Source of the DNA: Sipunculus nudus
Taxonomy: Eukaryota > Annelida > Sipuncula > Golfingiida > Sipunculidae
Direction of reading: 5' to 3'
Assembly (NCBI GenBank): GCA_026874595.1
Contig: CM049306.1
Location: 11,367,019 to 11,431,018, forward strand
DNA length: 64,000 nucleotides
The position numbers were made by a program, and so were the translations under genes. The notes beneath the pieces were generated by a model, which was given only the letters and a program-made list of their open reading frames with translations, was not told where the DNA came from and did no database searches. Positions 1 to 14,100 of the stretch are shown here, piece after piece. Each line of letters starts with the position of its first letter. Position 1 is the first letter of the stretch.

Positions 1-1921
1 TCAACAAATATTATAATAAGTCATGCAGACAGAAAGATGAGATTCAGTGATATCACAGAAAATATAAATTTTAAAGTATCTAATTGGTTCATCTTTTGTA
101 TATATAAACTGAATTATATCATAACTTGTGTGGTCATAATGAAGTAGGATTAATACTACTTCCATCACTGCCAATGCAACCAATTAAAACTCAAAGAGAC
201 TCGCAGGTTTTAAGATGACTTCAAAGATTACAGAGAGAATGTTCACAAGATGTAAGAACCAAACATACAGATCTCCAGATGTGTCAGTACAATGGAACCA
301 TAATTTGGTTCGGTAATGTATGTCTTTGTATATTTCTGTAGTTTTGAAAGTCAAGCACAAGTAGCTTAAGAAATGGTGATAATAGACGGGTATCCATAAC
401 CACAATGAAGTTAGCAACAGTTCTCAAGTTTTGTAGGCCTATGTCTTCTTATTTACCCTTTTTTTTGTCTATTTACAAGGATTGTACAAACAGTTATAAT
501 TACTGATATGTGGCACTCTCCAGGGCTCAGAATGTGGCGTTTGGTAGCCAGTAGAGGTGGAGGAAACCAGAGGACCTGCAGAAAACCACCAACCTTAGAC
601 AGGCCAATGACACCCACTTTTAAGGCCACACCGGATCACCAGCAGAGAGAGATCAGCTTTTCACCACTTCACCGTCCAGGCCCGAGGCCCATTACACCAC
701 GGCTCTGTGTAATACCTTTCACAGAGAGAGATCAGCTTTTTACCACTTCACTGTGCAGGCCGAGGCCCATTACACCACGGCTCTGTGTAATACCTTTCAC
801 AGAGAGAGATCAGCTTTTTACCACCTCACTGTGCAGGCCGAGGCCCATTACACCACGGCTCTGTGTAATACCTTTCACAGAGAGAGATCAGCTTTTTACC
901 ACTTCACTGTGCAGGCCGAGGCCCATTACACCACGGCTCTGTGAAATACCTTTCACAGAGAGAGATCAGCTTTTTACCACTTCACTGTCCAGGCCGAGGC
1001 CCATTACACCACGGCTCTGTGTAATACCTTTCACAGAGAGAGATCAGCTTTTTACCACTTCACTGTCCAGGCCAAGGCCCATTACACCACGGCTCTGTGT
1101 AATACCTTTCACAGAGAGAGATCAGCTTTTTACCACTTCACTGTCCAGGCCGAGGCCCATTACACCACGGCTCTGTGTAATACCTTTCACAGAGAGAGAT
1201 CAGCTTTTTACCACTTCACTGTCCAGGCCGAGGCCCATTACACCACAGCTCTGTGTAATACCTTTCACAGAGAGAGATCAGCTTTTTACCACTTCACTGT
1301 CCAGGCCGAGGCCCATTACACCAAAGCTCTGTGTAATACCTTTCACAGAGAGAGATCAGCTTATTACCACTTCACTGTCAAGGCCTGAGGCCCATTTCAC
1401 CACAGCTCTGTGTAATACCTTTCACTTGTTGTTTGTGAAGTTTTTGTCAATTTGGAGTTACTTTTTCTTTTAATTTCCAGTAGCTTCATATACTGAGACC
1501 AAATACAATAAATAATGCCAAACTTGGATACTACACTACTGATCATGTTCATCTAAGACCACTGACAGCTGACAGGCACTGAGCTGTGTTTGGTATGAAC
1601 AATGTGTGTTTAATTTCTGTAGAAAGTCATGGAATCACTTCATGGGCAATATGCACTGGGCAGTCCATCAGGAGATCTGTAGGTTTGGTATTATTTACAA
1701 ACAGATCAGCTTTAATGATGCATATATGCCATAAGATATACTCCAAAAGCTGTATGAATTTCCTAAAACACCTACTAAGAAAACTAAGATAGAGGTATGC
1801 ACAAACATATATCATACTCTGGTATGACACATGTACTGCATTTTTTAACATAACTACTCAAACAATACACCAGTATCAGAGGTCAAAGGTTGACTGCAGC
1901 TGACCTTGAATTTGTACCTAC
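1..1921 (-). other. 3'-most DNAH12 intron (partial), with minisatellite
   Basis: No dynein exon is recognisable in this stretch on the minus strand. It holds the 78-bp minisatellite at 642-1425 and otherwise AT-rich non-coding sequence. Confidence 0.75.
642..1425. repeat. 78-bp minisatellite, about 10 units
   Basis: The anchor cattacacc recurs at 690, 768, 846, 924, 1002, 1080, 1158, 1236, 1314 and about 1393, an exact 78-bp spacing except the last. Units differ by a few substitutions. Each unit holds an inverted repeat, CTCTGTG ten bases from CACAGAG. Since 78 is a multiple of 3, a plus-strand frame stays open over 508-1473 with a 26-residue repeat; I do not regard it as a gene. Confidence 0.95.
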
Positions 1922-2136
1922 TTTGTTTAAACGTTTGCTTGAGCAGCAGTGGTTCCAGTGACGGGTCCAGCTCTTCGCCCACGTTCTCTAGCAGTACTGG
2001 GTTACCGAATGTGATGGAGTTTTCGAGGGTACGCATGTAGTCAGAGTCTGTGAGCTTGATGACGGACAGTTTGTGTTCCTTCTCCATGTTCTTAGTCCAC
2101 TTGTTGGCCTGGCCTTGCGGGTCAATCATCAAGGGC
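1922..2136 (-). CDS. DNAH12: DNAH12 coding exon 50 (residues 2950-3021), last exon in window
   Basis: Acceptor tgtaaccag, donor gtaggt, 215 nt, ends phase 1. Encodes [18 protein letters not shown] and [20 protein letters not shown] of AAA5. The next exon must begin beyond position 1. Confidence 0.94.
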
Positions 2137-5100
2137 CTGGTTACACAAAATGTCAATGTTTATAACACTGGTAATAACAGACACACAGACAGAGATATAG
2201 ACCAGGCAGAGAGGTAGACCAGGTACAGAAAGTTGAACCAAATTTAAAAGCTTGTTATGTTCACATGATGTTTGAGGACACTGGCATTAAAAATGTCATA
2301 GATATGGAAAGAAAAGTAACAAATATTATGTGGTCTTTATTTAGTGAAGCTGTCACACCTAAAATGTCCAAGTTGACATAAACAGTTAAGAGCAAAAATA
2401 ACAAGAAAGAGGTGTGGGGGATATGAAGGAGGTAAAAACAAGGTGACAACATAATCCCAGCTAAAAGATTTACAGTTAACCACAATTAGGTCTAAGGGTT
2501 ATATCCTGCTCAATGAGAATGCAGATAATTTATAAAACTCCTGGTGGATGATGTGTGTGTGTGTGTGCATATCTCTGAACATCAGTCAGCTTTATGGTCA
2601 TTGAACAGCTAGTGTCATCTATTGGTCATCTATAACTAACTGAATAAGGATGTAAAACAGGTAGATCTTCTAGATCAAGGAAGTCAACATAAAACAAATG
2701 TATTTTATCACATGTGCAGCTGTGTGATATTGATATAAACATGGCTGACCATCTCCTGGAGTTGGCTACGATGACACCGTTATCCACAGAGAAGCTGTCT
2801 CGTGGAAGACCGGCAATGTTCCATGCCTGGATCTTGATAGGCTCACCAAGAGTCTTGGTCAGTGAGAAGTTCTTGGAACACGGGATCTTCTTGGACTGTA
2901 AAACAAAGACTCACCTCAAGAAGAAAATGCCTTTCAGATAATATGTTTATTTAAACATCAGATTAAAGCCTTATAAGTTGCTGTCAAAAACAGTGAGAAA
3001 TATGACTCTGAATATTTCACCACTTTATTACAACAGAAACTGTACTTAAAAATAAACCTACAGTTGGATCTTAAATAAAATTGATACTGAAGTAGTGAAC
3101 AGATATCTATATATGAACCCTAGCTCACTGTAAAAATGACTGGGTCTGGTAAACATTCAGTTAAGTCATAATTCTGAAAAGATAATCAACAGGAAATAAG
3201 AGCAGCGCAAAGGTGCATAATAAACCCATTGTATGTCTTGTGAATTCTGACCTCATTACATATGCATGGGATTTGATGAAAACTTAATTCATTTGAGAAT
3301 CAATTGGTAAGTATTTATCAAGAGTTATATGATAATCCATCAGACTTTTGGAAAGTCTTCATGGCGCCACCAAAATATGGTGAACCCGAACCATATTAAA
3401 TATACATGGATTTTGCACAGAATCAAACTTAGGAGAAATATTATTATGTCTAATATTTCTGTTGTTTTAAAAAAAATCCATCATACTCCTGGTAAGTTAT
3501 TGCAGTGACATCACAAAGTAGACTGGTGACCTCTGACCTCATAAGATATTCATAGATTTTGCCTATTATCAAACTTTGGCAAGATAATCTATTGATAAGT
3601 TGTTATGGTGATTTTTTGTGAAAAACCATAGAAACAATTATCAGCCAAATGGACTATGGGTATTACATAATACATCCTATCTGAAAGGGGCGTATAAAAA
3701 TAAACTTAATTATTATAGTTGAACACAATACTAGGTTAATGCATGCTGACTCCAATCCATGTACCTGGCATGTAGAGACCCAGCCTGAAGTACAGCTGTC
3801 TCTGAATGCTCCAGTGAATGGACCAAGGTAAGCAATCACACCGGCAGAGATAAGCACGTCACCCAGCAGGTTGTCATACACAGCCTGCAGATCAGCTGCT
3901 GCCTGTGTCCAACGATCCTTCTCACCTCCAAGTCCACCAATCAGCTTCTCAGCTCGTTTTAATTTTTTGCCGCACAGGTCCACCTAGAATAAATAAGGGT
4001 TTAACTCTTTGCTGTTTGACTCTGTGTGGCAATAGACTGTCCACTCTTTTTTTATGTAGTCCATCTACCATTCATGATACTCATAGTCCTCTTTTAGATT
4101 TATATGAAAGTATGTATCAAGCTCTTTTTAAATTATATATGCTTTCATATAAATTATGCACTTAGTGTAAAGTAGTGAAAAAGCTAATGAAAGTGTTTGT
4201 CATAAAAAAACCCATATACCTCATATGATATGACATATCCACTGAAAAAGTGCTTTTACATTTCTGAATAAGGCTGAATAATTAAGGCTATTATATTTAA
4301 AATGACAAGTTGCTCATTCTTTCAGTGTGATACATATAAGCTGTCTATGTGTTAAACTTTCATAAACTTTAAATGGGCAGCCCATGGTGTCACAGGTCTA
4401 CATGCTTTATACTTCATTTCATTACCTGGAATTCCAGGTTTTCCTTCTTCTCTGTCATTTCTTTAAACTGCTGCTTCAGGTTGGCCAGTCTCTCCTCAAC
4501 AGCCTGTAGTTCAGCTCGTTTAGCATTCAGCATGGCCATGGTCTTGGCCAACTCATCCTCTGCCACTGCTAAGCGCTCCTTCTTTGGAGCGACTACCTTG
4601 GCCACACGGTCGTAGAGCTCCATCGCAAGAATCCACTTACACAGACCTTCAGCAGCCGTTGAGGCGTTAGCAACCTTAGCTGGATCAAAATCTGGATTGC
4701 TGATGTATTCCTTACGGATTTTGGCCATAATATGAGGCTGTTGTAAACAAAAGAAAACAAGGAAATAGTAATTGTAAATAAATACATCATAGTCAAGGCA
4801 TTAAGTGCCAGATACAAATATACAGATTTCATTTTTCTAATGTAATCTTTATACACTTTGTGCTACTGTAGATAGGCTGTAAAGCTTCAGTGGAAATTAA
4901 GGAAAGCATATAAACATGTTGTACAACAAATGAGTTTACAAAGGTTTATGGATCAACTGCTCATATAGATACTTCAGTGAAACATTATGGCAAATTTACT
5001 GCGCATGGAGAGGAGGAGGTAGCTTTTTAAGTGTGCTAACAGTTCAAGGTTGGTAAGCTTAAGTGAGCAGAACATGTGTACTCATAATTTGAATAGCATC

Positions 5101-8100
5101 AAAACTGACCAAGGTATCATGTTAAGTGTAACATTTAACCCAAAAAACACAAGCATGCGCATCATGCGTATCAAGTGTCAAAACTGGAAAAGTTCCTTCA
5201 GCCTATTTTTCTTCAGCAAAACAGATCAACGTGCGTCACGCATCACCTTCACTCCTGAATCTGTTTTGGGCTTTAGTCAAGTGTAACAATATTCCAAAGA
5301 TTTTATGCATGGGGTGAGGCAAGGGTGTTTGTTAGCCAGAAACAAAATTTTTGGTGTCTCCAAGTCCATCAATATAGGAGCTCATCATGTGTATATATAA
5401 ACATACAGTTTGAGAGAAGATATATATATATACAGGGGTTTTAGAAGTGTGGGAATAAGCATAAGAAATGTGTGATACATGTACCTATCCCCCGCCATAT
5501 CATTCCACAAGCTAAAGATGAGGAAAATAGGTGCACCCACAGCATGAAATATTTTGTATTTATGATCTTTTTTCACTCAATCGTGAATTATTAATGATTG
5601 AATGTTTATATGTTTCATGCAGAGAAACACTGTGTATTTGAAGAAAACTTTAAAGATGGAGTTCTTGAACATTACAACAGGTATTTGTGAATTTTGTAAA
5701 GCTACATTTTACTAGTTCATAAGATGAGCCTGATTTCATATGAATGGTGTATATAAGACAATAATATTAGAATTAAAGCTAAAATTATGCAATGTGTTTT
5801 CTTTATTTTGTGCATAATCAAATAAATAATAATGCTGCTATATAAATAAATATTGATTTGATTTGATGCAGACCCTCCAATATTAGCCACGGACCCACAG
5901 GACCTGCCAAAATCCTATGGGAGTCTCCAAAATTCCAAAAACTGCCCTATTGAAAGCCTTGTTTATATATATATGTGTGTGTGTGTATTATTTTATACAT
6001 ATTAATATTTTATTAGAAACTTTTTAATTGGTTCAGTTTTATAATTCATATAAATTATAAAACTGTCAGTTTATTATTAGGAAGTGTTAAGACCTATATT
6101 ATTGCTCACCGAATGATTATATCTTCTTAAATTGCTCACAAGACGATCTTGAAAACGAATGAAATCATTCAGTTAAAGTTTGTCAACTGAAACACTTATA
6201 CGTGTTTAATCCATATGATCACAGAACAATAGACAAACTTGTTATTTTGAGAGAATTCACAATTTTTTATGATATATGGGGTGTCAAATGTAGGGTGTTG
6301 TGGGTGACAATGGGCTGTCTCAGGTGACTTTCACCCATCCAAAACTGATGAAAGCCTGTAAAAAAGACGATGAGACAGCCCTCTGGCTTACATTCTGGGT
6401 GCGGTCTATCCAGGAAGTTGTTTCTTGTCATAAAACAGAACAACAAATCTTTGAGGTTATGTTGAGGTATACCCTGGAAGAAGTGGCAGTGTTAGATCAT
6501 GCCGAGAACTACACAGAACAGTGGTGAAGCCCACTCCTTATCCACACGGGTACATCCCACTCCATAATGGAATATGTTCAATGTACTTACCGGGATATTG
6601 TCCTTGTCATAATCTTTCAGCATGCCGAGGAAGTTCATGTCACCAAGGAGTCTCTTGGAAGGTCCCCAATAATCTAACATCTGGACAAAGAGTGAATAAG
6701 TTTTAGTGTAACTCACACTGGAACCATTCATGCATGTACTTGTAGGTGCCTCCCAAAAAATAATGAAATCAGGCATCATTATCTGAACACTGTTCATCCA
6801 ATTTTTTGTTTGTCTTGGGAAATTTCAGTGTCTTTCATGTTATCAAATGATTATTGCTGGATTAAAAATAACTTTAACCATAATGTTACCTTCATGATTG
6901 ATATATTATCTTTAGAAGCAGACATTACTCCCTTAATATCAATTAAAACAAAACAAAAATTATTTCAAATTCTGCGTTATCAAACATACACATAATATAT
7001 TGCAAAGCACATTAAAATTAGATATATATATATTCAGAGGTTTCATTTTTTGGGCAGAGGACACAAATTTTAGTAATGTTTACTTTATAATCTACATTAA
7101 ATTTTGGAGCTTAATTTTTCATGTTTTCTGGGTTTTTTTTTTTACTTTTAAATTACAACTTAAAGAAAACATTAAAGCTCTATTTTCCAAATTACCTGAT
7201 TTCCTGATGAGCCCCTATAATGTTTATGAAGAAAGGTAGGTACAATACCTTTTGGCCCAGGTTGTTTGGGTCGTTAACCTTGTCTGGTTTAATATCTTTC
7301 ATCACACAGACTGCGGCCATCACTATTTTCACACCTCCAGGTGGATTCTTCATGGCCTTTACAATTGTGATGTCTGCAGGCTGTCAAAGAAAACATACAA
7401 GGGTGTACATGATGCCCAAACAATCAGACTTTGTAAATTAGGGGCATTTGACTAAATGGATCATAAATATCACTTTTAGGAAAGCAAGTATACTTTATAA
7501 TCATTAGGGCATTTGTTTCATTTTACTCTATTGATGTGGCATGGGGTTTTCTGGTGAATAAAAGGATAATTCCTCAGGTTTTACTGGGTTTACCATGTCA
7601 GCCACTGCAACACATTTAGTCATTACTTAACCTGTTCAAATATCACTAAGACAAGATAAAAATAGATTATCTTAATTCCTGACTGGAATTTGTTCATGGC
7701 ATGACCAATGACACTGAATGTGTGAACAACTGTTAAATTAAATGTAAAATTAAGATTGTACACCTACTGTAAACATACATAAATATAAATTAGGTAGAAT
7801 TTTACAATTTCCATTAAATTGAATATTTTATTTTATACATACTAGTTTTAAATATAAATAATACTTACATGATCAATGTTAATTTCAAATTATTATTGAC
7901 ATATGAATAAATAATTATGCAAGTAAGTACCTTGAGTGTGTTCAGAGCTGCAATGGCAGCCTCCAGAGCAGGAATGGCTTCAGCAAGCTCTGCCTCACAT
8001 TCATCCTTCAGGGACTGAGCAGCTGCTGCCTTCTCGTTGGCCACAGCTTCGTCAGCCCTCACCTTTTCCTGTGTGACTTCAACTTCGGCCGTCTCCTTAT

Positions 8101-11100
8101 CGATGATAACCATCATCTTCTCGTTTTCCTCAGCAGCCACCACCAGCTGTGGCTGCAGATCTTCCAGTTCCTTCTGCATGTCTGAGACCTGTCACACAAA
8201 CAAAAGGTAAAGATTTACAGCCTGATATTATTAACGATACCTGTCCCATCTGACTTTACACTTTGCCTTCCTGGTCTTTCAGTAAAATATGTTCTCTTTG
8301 AGATAATGCATATGAAATAAATTCACCAATTGTGCTCTCACCACCATTTTGGATTTGAGTGGGTCAGTAATTAGATAGGGCTGGAGCACTCATATGCACC
8401 AATCGTCCCTGTGAATTTGAGAATAATCAAATATATTCTATTTGAGATAATGTGTGCAAAAGCAAGCATCACTGATGGATGGATGGAAGGAAGGACAGAC
8501 AAGCCCAGTGGGGCCTGAATAAAATAAAATAATCTGATGCAATTCTGTGCTACATGTATTTTTTTATTAAGAACTCTAGCAGGCAAATGTAATTGAAGAA
8601 ATGATATGATAAAACACTAATAATTTCTAACCTGTGATGCAGCAAATGCCAGTTTTTCCAGGCCAGTCACATATCTCTTTTTGGCCTTCATGGTGGAGTT
8701 CTGTTTGGTGTTAATCAGGTTTTTGAATGATGTAATCAGCTCCAGGTATGAGGTTGGGGTCACATAATTCTTGCGTCCAAGTTGGTTGAAGAACCTGTAA
8801 TTTCAAATATATTCCAAAGATGTTCTGCCACGGGTCAATTACAACGTAATTCAGACCTCAAATCTTCAGACAAGATTTAGTATCAGTCAACAGACCCCCA
8901 GAGAATCATTCTGGAAGAACTTTAGTGTTGGAGAACAGAAACAACTGACAAACTTATCAGAGGTCTACCTAAGATTGTGAACAGAAAATCAATGACTCCA
9001 GCATGAGAGTGACACAGGTGGAAGGGGACAGGCATTTCAGACATTTAATCATATTTGTGCTAAAAATACAGCATGAACTGCTGATGAGTTTTAATAAACA
9101 GAGACATTCTAGCAAAACAGAACAAAATGTAATTCCAGTGTCCTGGAAAAAATCTTATTCTAATAGTAAATATACTGCAAAATATGATTCCAGCTACAAT
9201 TATTTACATAAGGATTTGACATTGATCTGTGACATGAAGTCCTGAATGTCCACGAAGAGTCAAAGATACCTACTTGTCAGAGAGGTCCATGGCACTGGTA
9301 TGGAAGTGCTGACAGATGTGGACAGTCTCTTTCCTCTCGTTGTCTGCCAGCTCCACGTTCTCAAGGTACTTGATGGCCACTTTCTCAAGGGCATCTTGTG
9401 GCCAGGCCTGCAGATCAGAGGGTACGCATAATATATATCCTTAACTAGAGAATATCATCTGGTACATGATGTTACAGAAATAGTATTACACATTTCTTAG
9501 GCCTGTTTGAGTATAACTATCTCTTGTCTGCATCTATACTGAGATTATATTAAGAACAACCTGGGTAAAAAAAGAAAACACCAGAAAAGTAGTCTGCAAC
9601 AACATGTAAGGCCCTGCCATGTTGATCAACCTCATGACTGATCACAGATGAGATCAAGTATAACTATGGCTCCTTATACCAGTACACTGGTCTGGCCCTT
9701 TGCTTGGATAAAGAAATTTCTACACAGTGTAGATTCCTTTGGATTAAAAACATATAAAGCATCACACAATACTGTCTCTTTGGTTTTCCCTTACCCAAAT
9801 AAAATTTCATAAAATCTGTTCATGACATTTTGAGCAAAGTTGCTGACAGAAAAAACAAACTGAGACAAAAAAATATATATCTGAACAAATAGGAACAGGT
9901 ATTTCAAATTCCAAATATCATTTAAATGTTATAAAAAGAAATATCCAACCTGGAACCAGTCTATGGTGCAGCAGTTGATGAGAGACGGGAACTGTCGGAG
10001 TCGATTCCTGAAGGCGTCACCAATTGGGCTGAAAGCAATCACGATGTGCAGATTCTCCTGACATCTGTTGACAAAGAAAGCAAACAGAGCCAGCGGGCTG
10101 AAGTCTGCATTCTTATCCCCAGCCTGGGCAACAGGTCTGACAGCCTGAAAAACAAAACCAACATTATTTGTTACAACCTGACTGCTTGAGAATTCCTGAC
10201 ATGGAACATGGCTATCAAACCAAAAACAACTGCACAGAATTAAGGTTTTTGCCCAAAATATATGGTCAAGGCCTGACGATGGAACTGCCTACTGTGTCAT
10301 GGAGGAGGTATCCACATGACAGGACTTTAATTTTATAAACTGGGCAAACTGTTATATAACTGTTCATAACTTCATAATGATACCTAACACAGTGAAGCTA
10401 TGTTGAGATTTCACGGTATCACCTTTCAAGCTCTGGATGGTCATATTCAGTTCTACAGAGTAATCTACCAAAAGTTTAAGTAAACTAATTAAAGATGAAA
10501 TTCAAAAGGTGGGTGTTACCTGAAGCAAAACAGGCACCTCAGATTTTATAATAGTGAAACAGGGTCATGGCAAAAACAATATGACCAAGCTGGCTGAATT
10601 TTGTTGATATTTGTTAAATGACTAACCTCCATAATCTCAGCCTTCTCGTCTGTCTGGAACAGGTTAGGAACTTCTCCGGTATTAAGCAGGCCGTCAATGT
10701 CCTCCAGGAACGACTCCTGTTTGATCTGTGTGTCGGTGATTAGGAATACGGTGGGCTTACCTTCAGCCCCAGCCTTCTTCAACAAGCTCTGCAGAAGAAA
10801 AACAAATTTAAACTGTAGTCTGAGTAAACAAAGACACCTCTACCAGCATAAAAAAGACTTTCCTGCATTCTACACCATGTTATCCTTCACTTACAGGGTT
10901 CACAGTCCTAGAACAAAGACAGCCCCTGGTCATGCACAATGGATGACCCTAGCATCTACAGTTTCTAAATATGACTAAAGGTAAAAGATCCTAAATTTTT
11001 CCAACAAACAACATATATGGAGTGGTTATTTATGAAAATTAACAGTGTGAAGTCAGTGACATGCTGTCCTGAAAGGAATGTTGTTCAAGTTTATTAACAG

Positions 11101-14100
11101 AACAAACTAGACTAGTTCACACAGAGTAGATCAAGTTTTTGTGTTTCATACACTCAATCTCTCTATGATGGTCTTAATCTCTTTCATCACTAATCAATCT
11201 TTCATCCCAGGTATTCACAGAACCATTTGGGAAAACAGTGTTATTTTTCTGGGAGATGAATCCTCTTCAAATGTAATCATTTTTTTAAATTTTGCACCTA
11301 TGCATAGCCCTTTTATTAACACATAACATCAGGCTCAAGGGTCTATCGGGATTGTAAATAACAAACCTTTAAATCCTCTCTCCATTCATTGGTACCATAG
11401 TTCTTGGAAATCTCAGGTTGGAACAAGCCATATCCGACCATGGAGGCGGCCAGCCGGGTCAGGGACTGCCGACCACTGCCACCGACACCCACCAGTAGAG
11501 CGTTACCACCGGGCACACGCAGAATACGACTGATACGAGACAGGTGCTCAAGCACATACCTGAAAACATTCAACCATCAGGAAAACTGGATACAATATAC
11601 AACTGTTTAAACCTTTTACAAAAATTACATCTGTAAACCACAAACATTTCAAATAAGATTTTTTAGATGCATGTTCATGTAAGAATTGAGCTTCTACATA
11701 TGATACAATCTTAAACATCATACTTACCTGAAGATAACGAGATTCATCCTTGTTTTGTGTGTGTTATTATATTCTTCAAGACACTGCTCAGCGATGGTGT
11801 AGAAATCATCGATGGACTTGACCTCCTCATAAACACGCTCCTCTGGTTCAAGGTCAGGGTTCATGTAGTCTCCAAACATTAAACTTCTCAGGTCTTCCTC
11901 TGTCATCTGAAACACAATGAAACCCAAATTGGAAAATTATCTCACAAACAAGTTACCTCGGGCAGAAGTTTAAGTTTTCTTTAGATTCTGGCAAATCATT
12001 ATATATTGACCATGCAGTAAAAATTAAATGTCTTAAACATGGCATGGCCTATAAAAGGCCTACTGAATCTTGCTCTTGAACTGAATAGATAATAACAACG
12101 TTTATCTCTAAGATCAACTGATGCTTTACATACAGTACAGCATTAAAGTTTTGTTGAGTATCAGCTGATATTCATTTAGTGAATTATGACACTTCTATTA
12201 TTTAAGTTTGTAATTTCAAGTATGATCTGTGAATTTCTTTCATTCTAAACCATGCAAAAATGAGTTTGGACTTACCGTGCCCCCCGTTCCATTGTTTGCC
12301 AAATGCTCAAACAGGCTGTCAAAGCTCTCCTTAAAGTGCTCTTTGACTAGGGTTTTGATGGTTCTGTTAACAAAAGGAGAATGAACTAAATAGTCATAAA
12401 AATTTGAAGATGAATTTTCAACTTTATATACCATGTAATGTTGCAATATATATTGCTTCAGTTTTTCACAACATATATACAACCTGGAGACAGAAATATG
12501 CATGTAAAGAATAGGATCAAAGCAAATAGACAAGAGATAAAAATATATTCAAGCAGTGTTGTGTTCTCTATATAATCTCTTTTACTGAATATTCTAAGAT
12601 TCCTCTGCAATAAAGAAATAATGCTGTATCTTTATTCTATTCTCCACATGCATTAAAAGACACATTATTACTTTGTGTTTGATTTTACCAATGAAATTGT
12701 TATTAGTTGCTTTATTAATTTCAACACTATTCATCAACTTACTTGAACAGCCACGTTCTATCAACGTCATCTATGAGCCGATCATAGAACACTCTCATCA
12801 CCTCATGTACCCACAACCTGAGGTAAGAAAATACATTATTCTTTAGTTTTAAACAATTGGACATAATTAACCATAAAAAAATTTTGGCAATTATAATTCC
12901 ATCACAATATAAATCTAAAAGTGACAAAAAATCACAGCAAAGCAACTATGTAGATTCACCTAGTCATGACTTTCTTGCTTTCCACCTGCTCCTTGCGGAT
13001 GAGGCATACACCAAGGATTACACGGCTGAAATCACGCAGGTTAAAGACGTAGTGCGACTTGGCTGGCGTTGGAAGCAGGTTCTTCATGGCTCCTTTGTAC
13101 GCCTCCATGGTTGCTTGGATGATCTGGTTTCCTACTGTGAAGAAATCTGGGGCAAAGTCCTGGCCCTGAAATTAACAACTCATACCTATTTAGTGGTGTA
13201 ATGACATACAACTACATTAAATTCTCGCCAACATGACCACATGCAGGACCAGCCAAAGAGGTCGTTGTGTTAGCAGGAGGTTTCTGTGATGATTAACATT
13301 AGTCCACCACCAAGACAAGTGGTCATCTTAGAGGGTGGCTGTGATAGAGGGGTGGTCGTGAAGCGAGATTTTACTGTATATTAGAGAATCAACCAATAAA
13401 CAGTATCTGATGACAGATATATTTTCCTGCAGATATTATATCAAAATCTTTTTCTTCTGAGTTACAGGAATGGACAAAAAATATGTTTTAGATATGGTTT
13501 TCTCTGGTATGAATCTCGAGAAAAAGCAGGAATCTTATTTACTAGAAACTATTCCCTTTTGTCTACTTGAGAGAAAGAGCTGGTGCTTATGCTGAAACCT
13601 CATGATCTGACTATAGATTTGATAAGGTGAAGAATCTAAAACAGCTGGACTTGCCACCAAAACTCTTTATCATTAATGGCTTAAAATCCTCTAATTCCTG
13701 TACCAAATTGCAGCACCAAATGCAGAACTACAGAGACAGATGTATAAATAGACAAACAACTACCCTGCACCCACACCTAGATCAATGAAGAAATATTGAA
13801 ACTCCTCTTTCTTTCTTCCTGTTCCATCATACACAAAAATTATGTTTGTTTTAGATATCTTGTTCACTAAGCCTGACATTGGTGAAATATGACCTCTATC
13901 CAATATCACAGCTTCAGGTAATACAGACTACACAACAAACATTCCCTACTTGCTTATACAGTGTAGCTTTACATCATTACTTACCCTGAGGTATGTTGTC
14001 ATCAAAGTGGAGAAGATTCGGATCATTGTGTCATCATTGAATGGATTCATAGCAATGATGTTAAAGTGTCGCATGAACCTCCTGGTCACATCATTACGTC

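Noticed and set aside
642-1425. Possible CRISPR-like array
   Set aside because: Units are contiguous 78-bp tandem repeats without unique spacers, in a spliced animal gene.
508-1473. 321-codon plus-strand open frame
   Set aside because: Made of the 78-bp minisatellite, whose period is a multiple of three; not a recognisable protein and lies inside a dynein intron.
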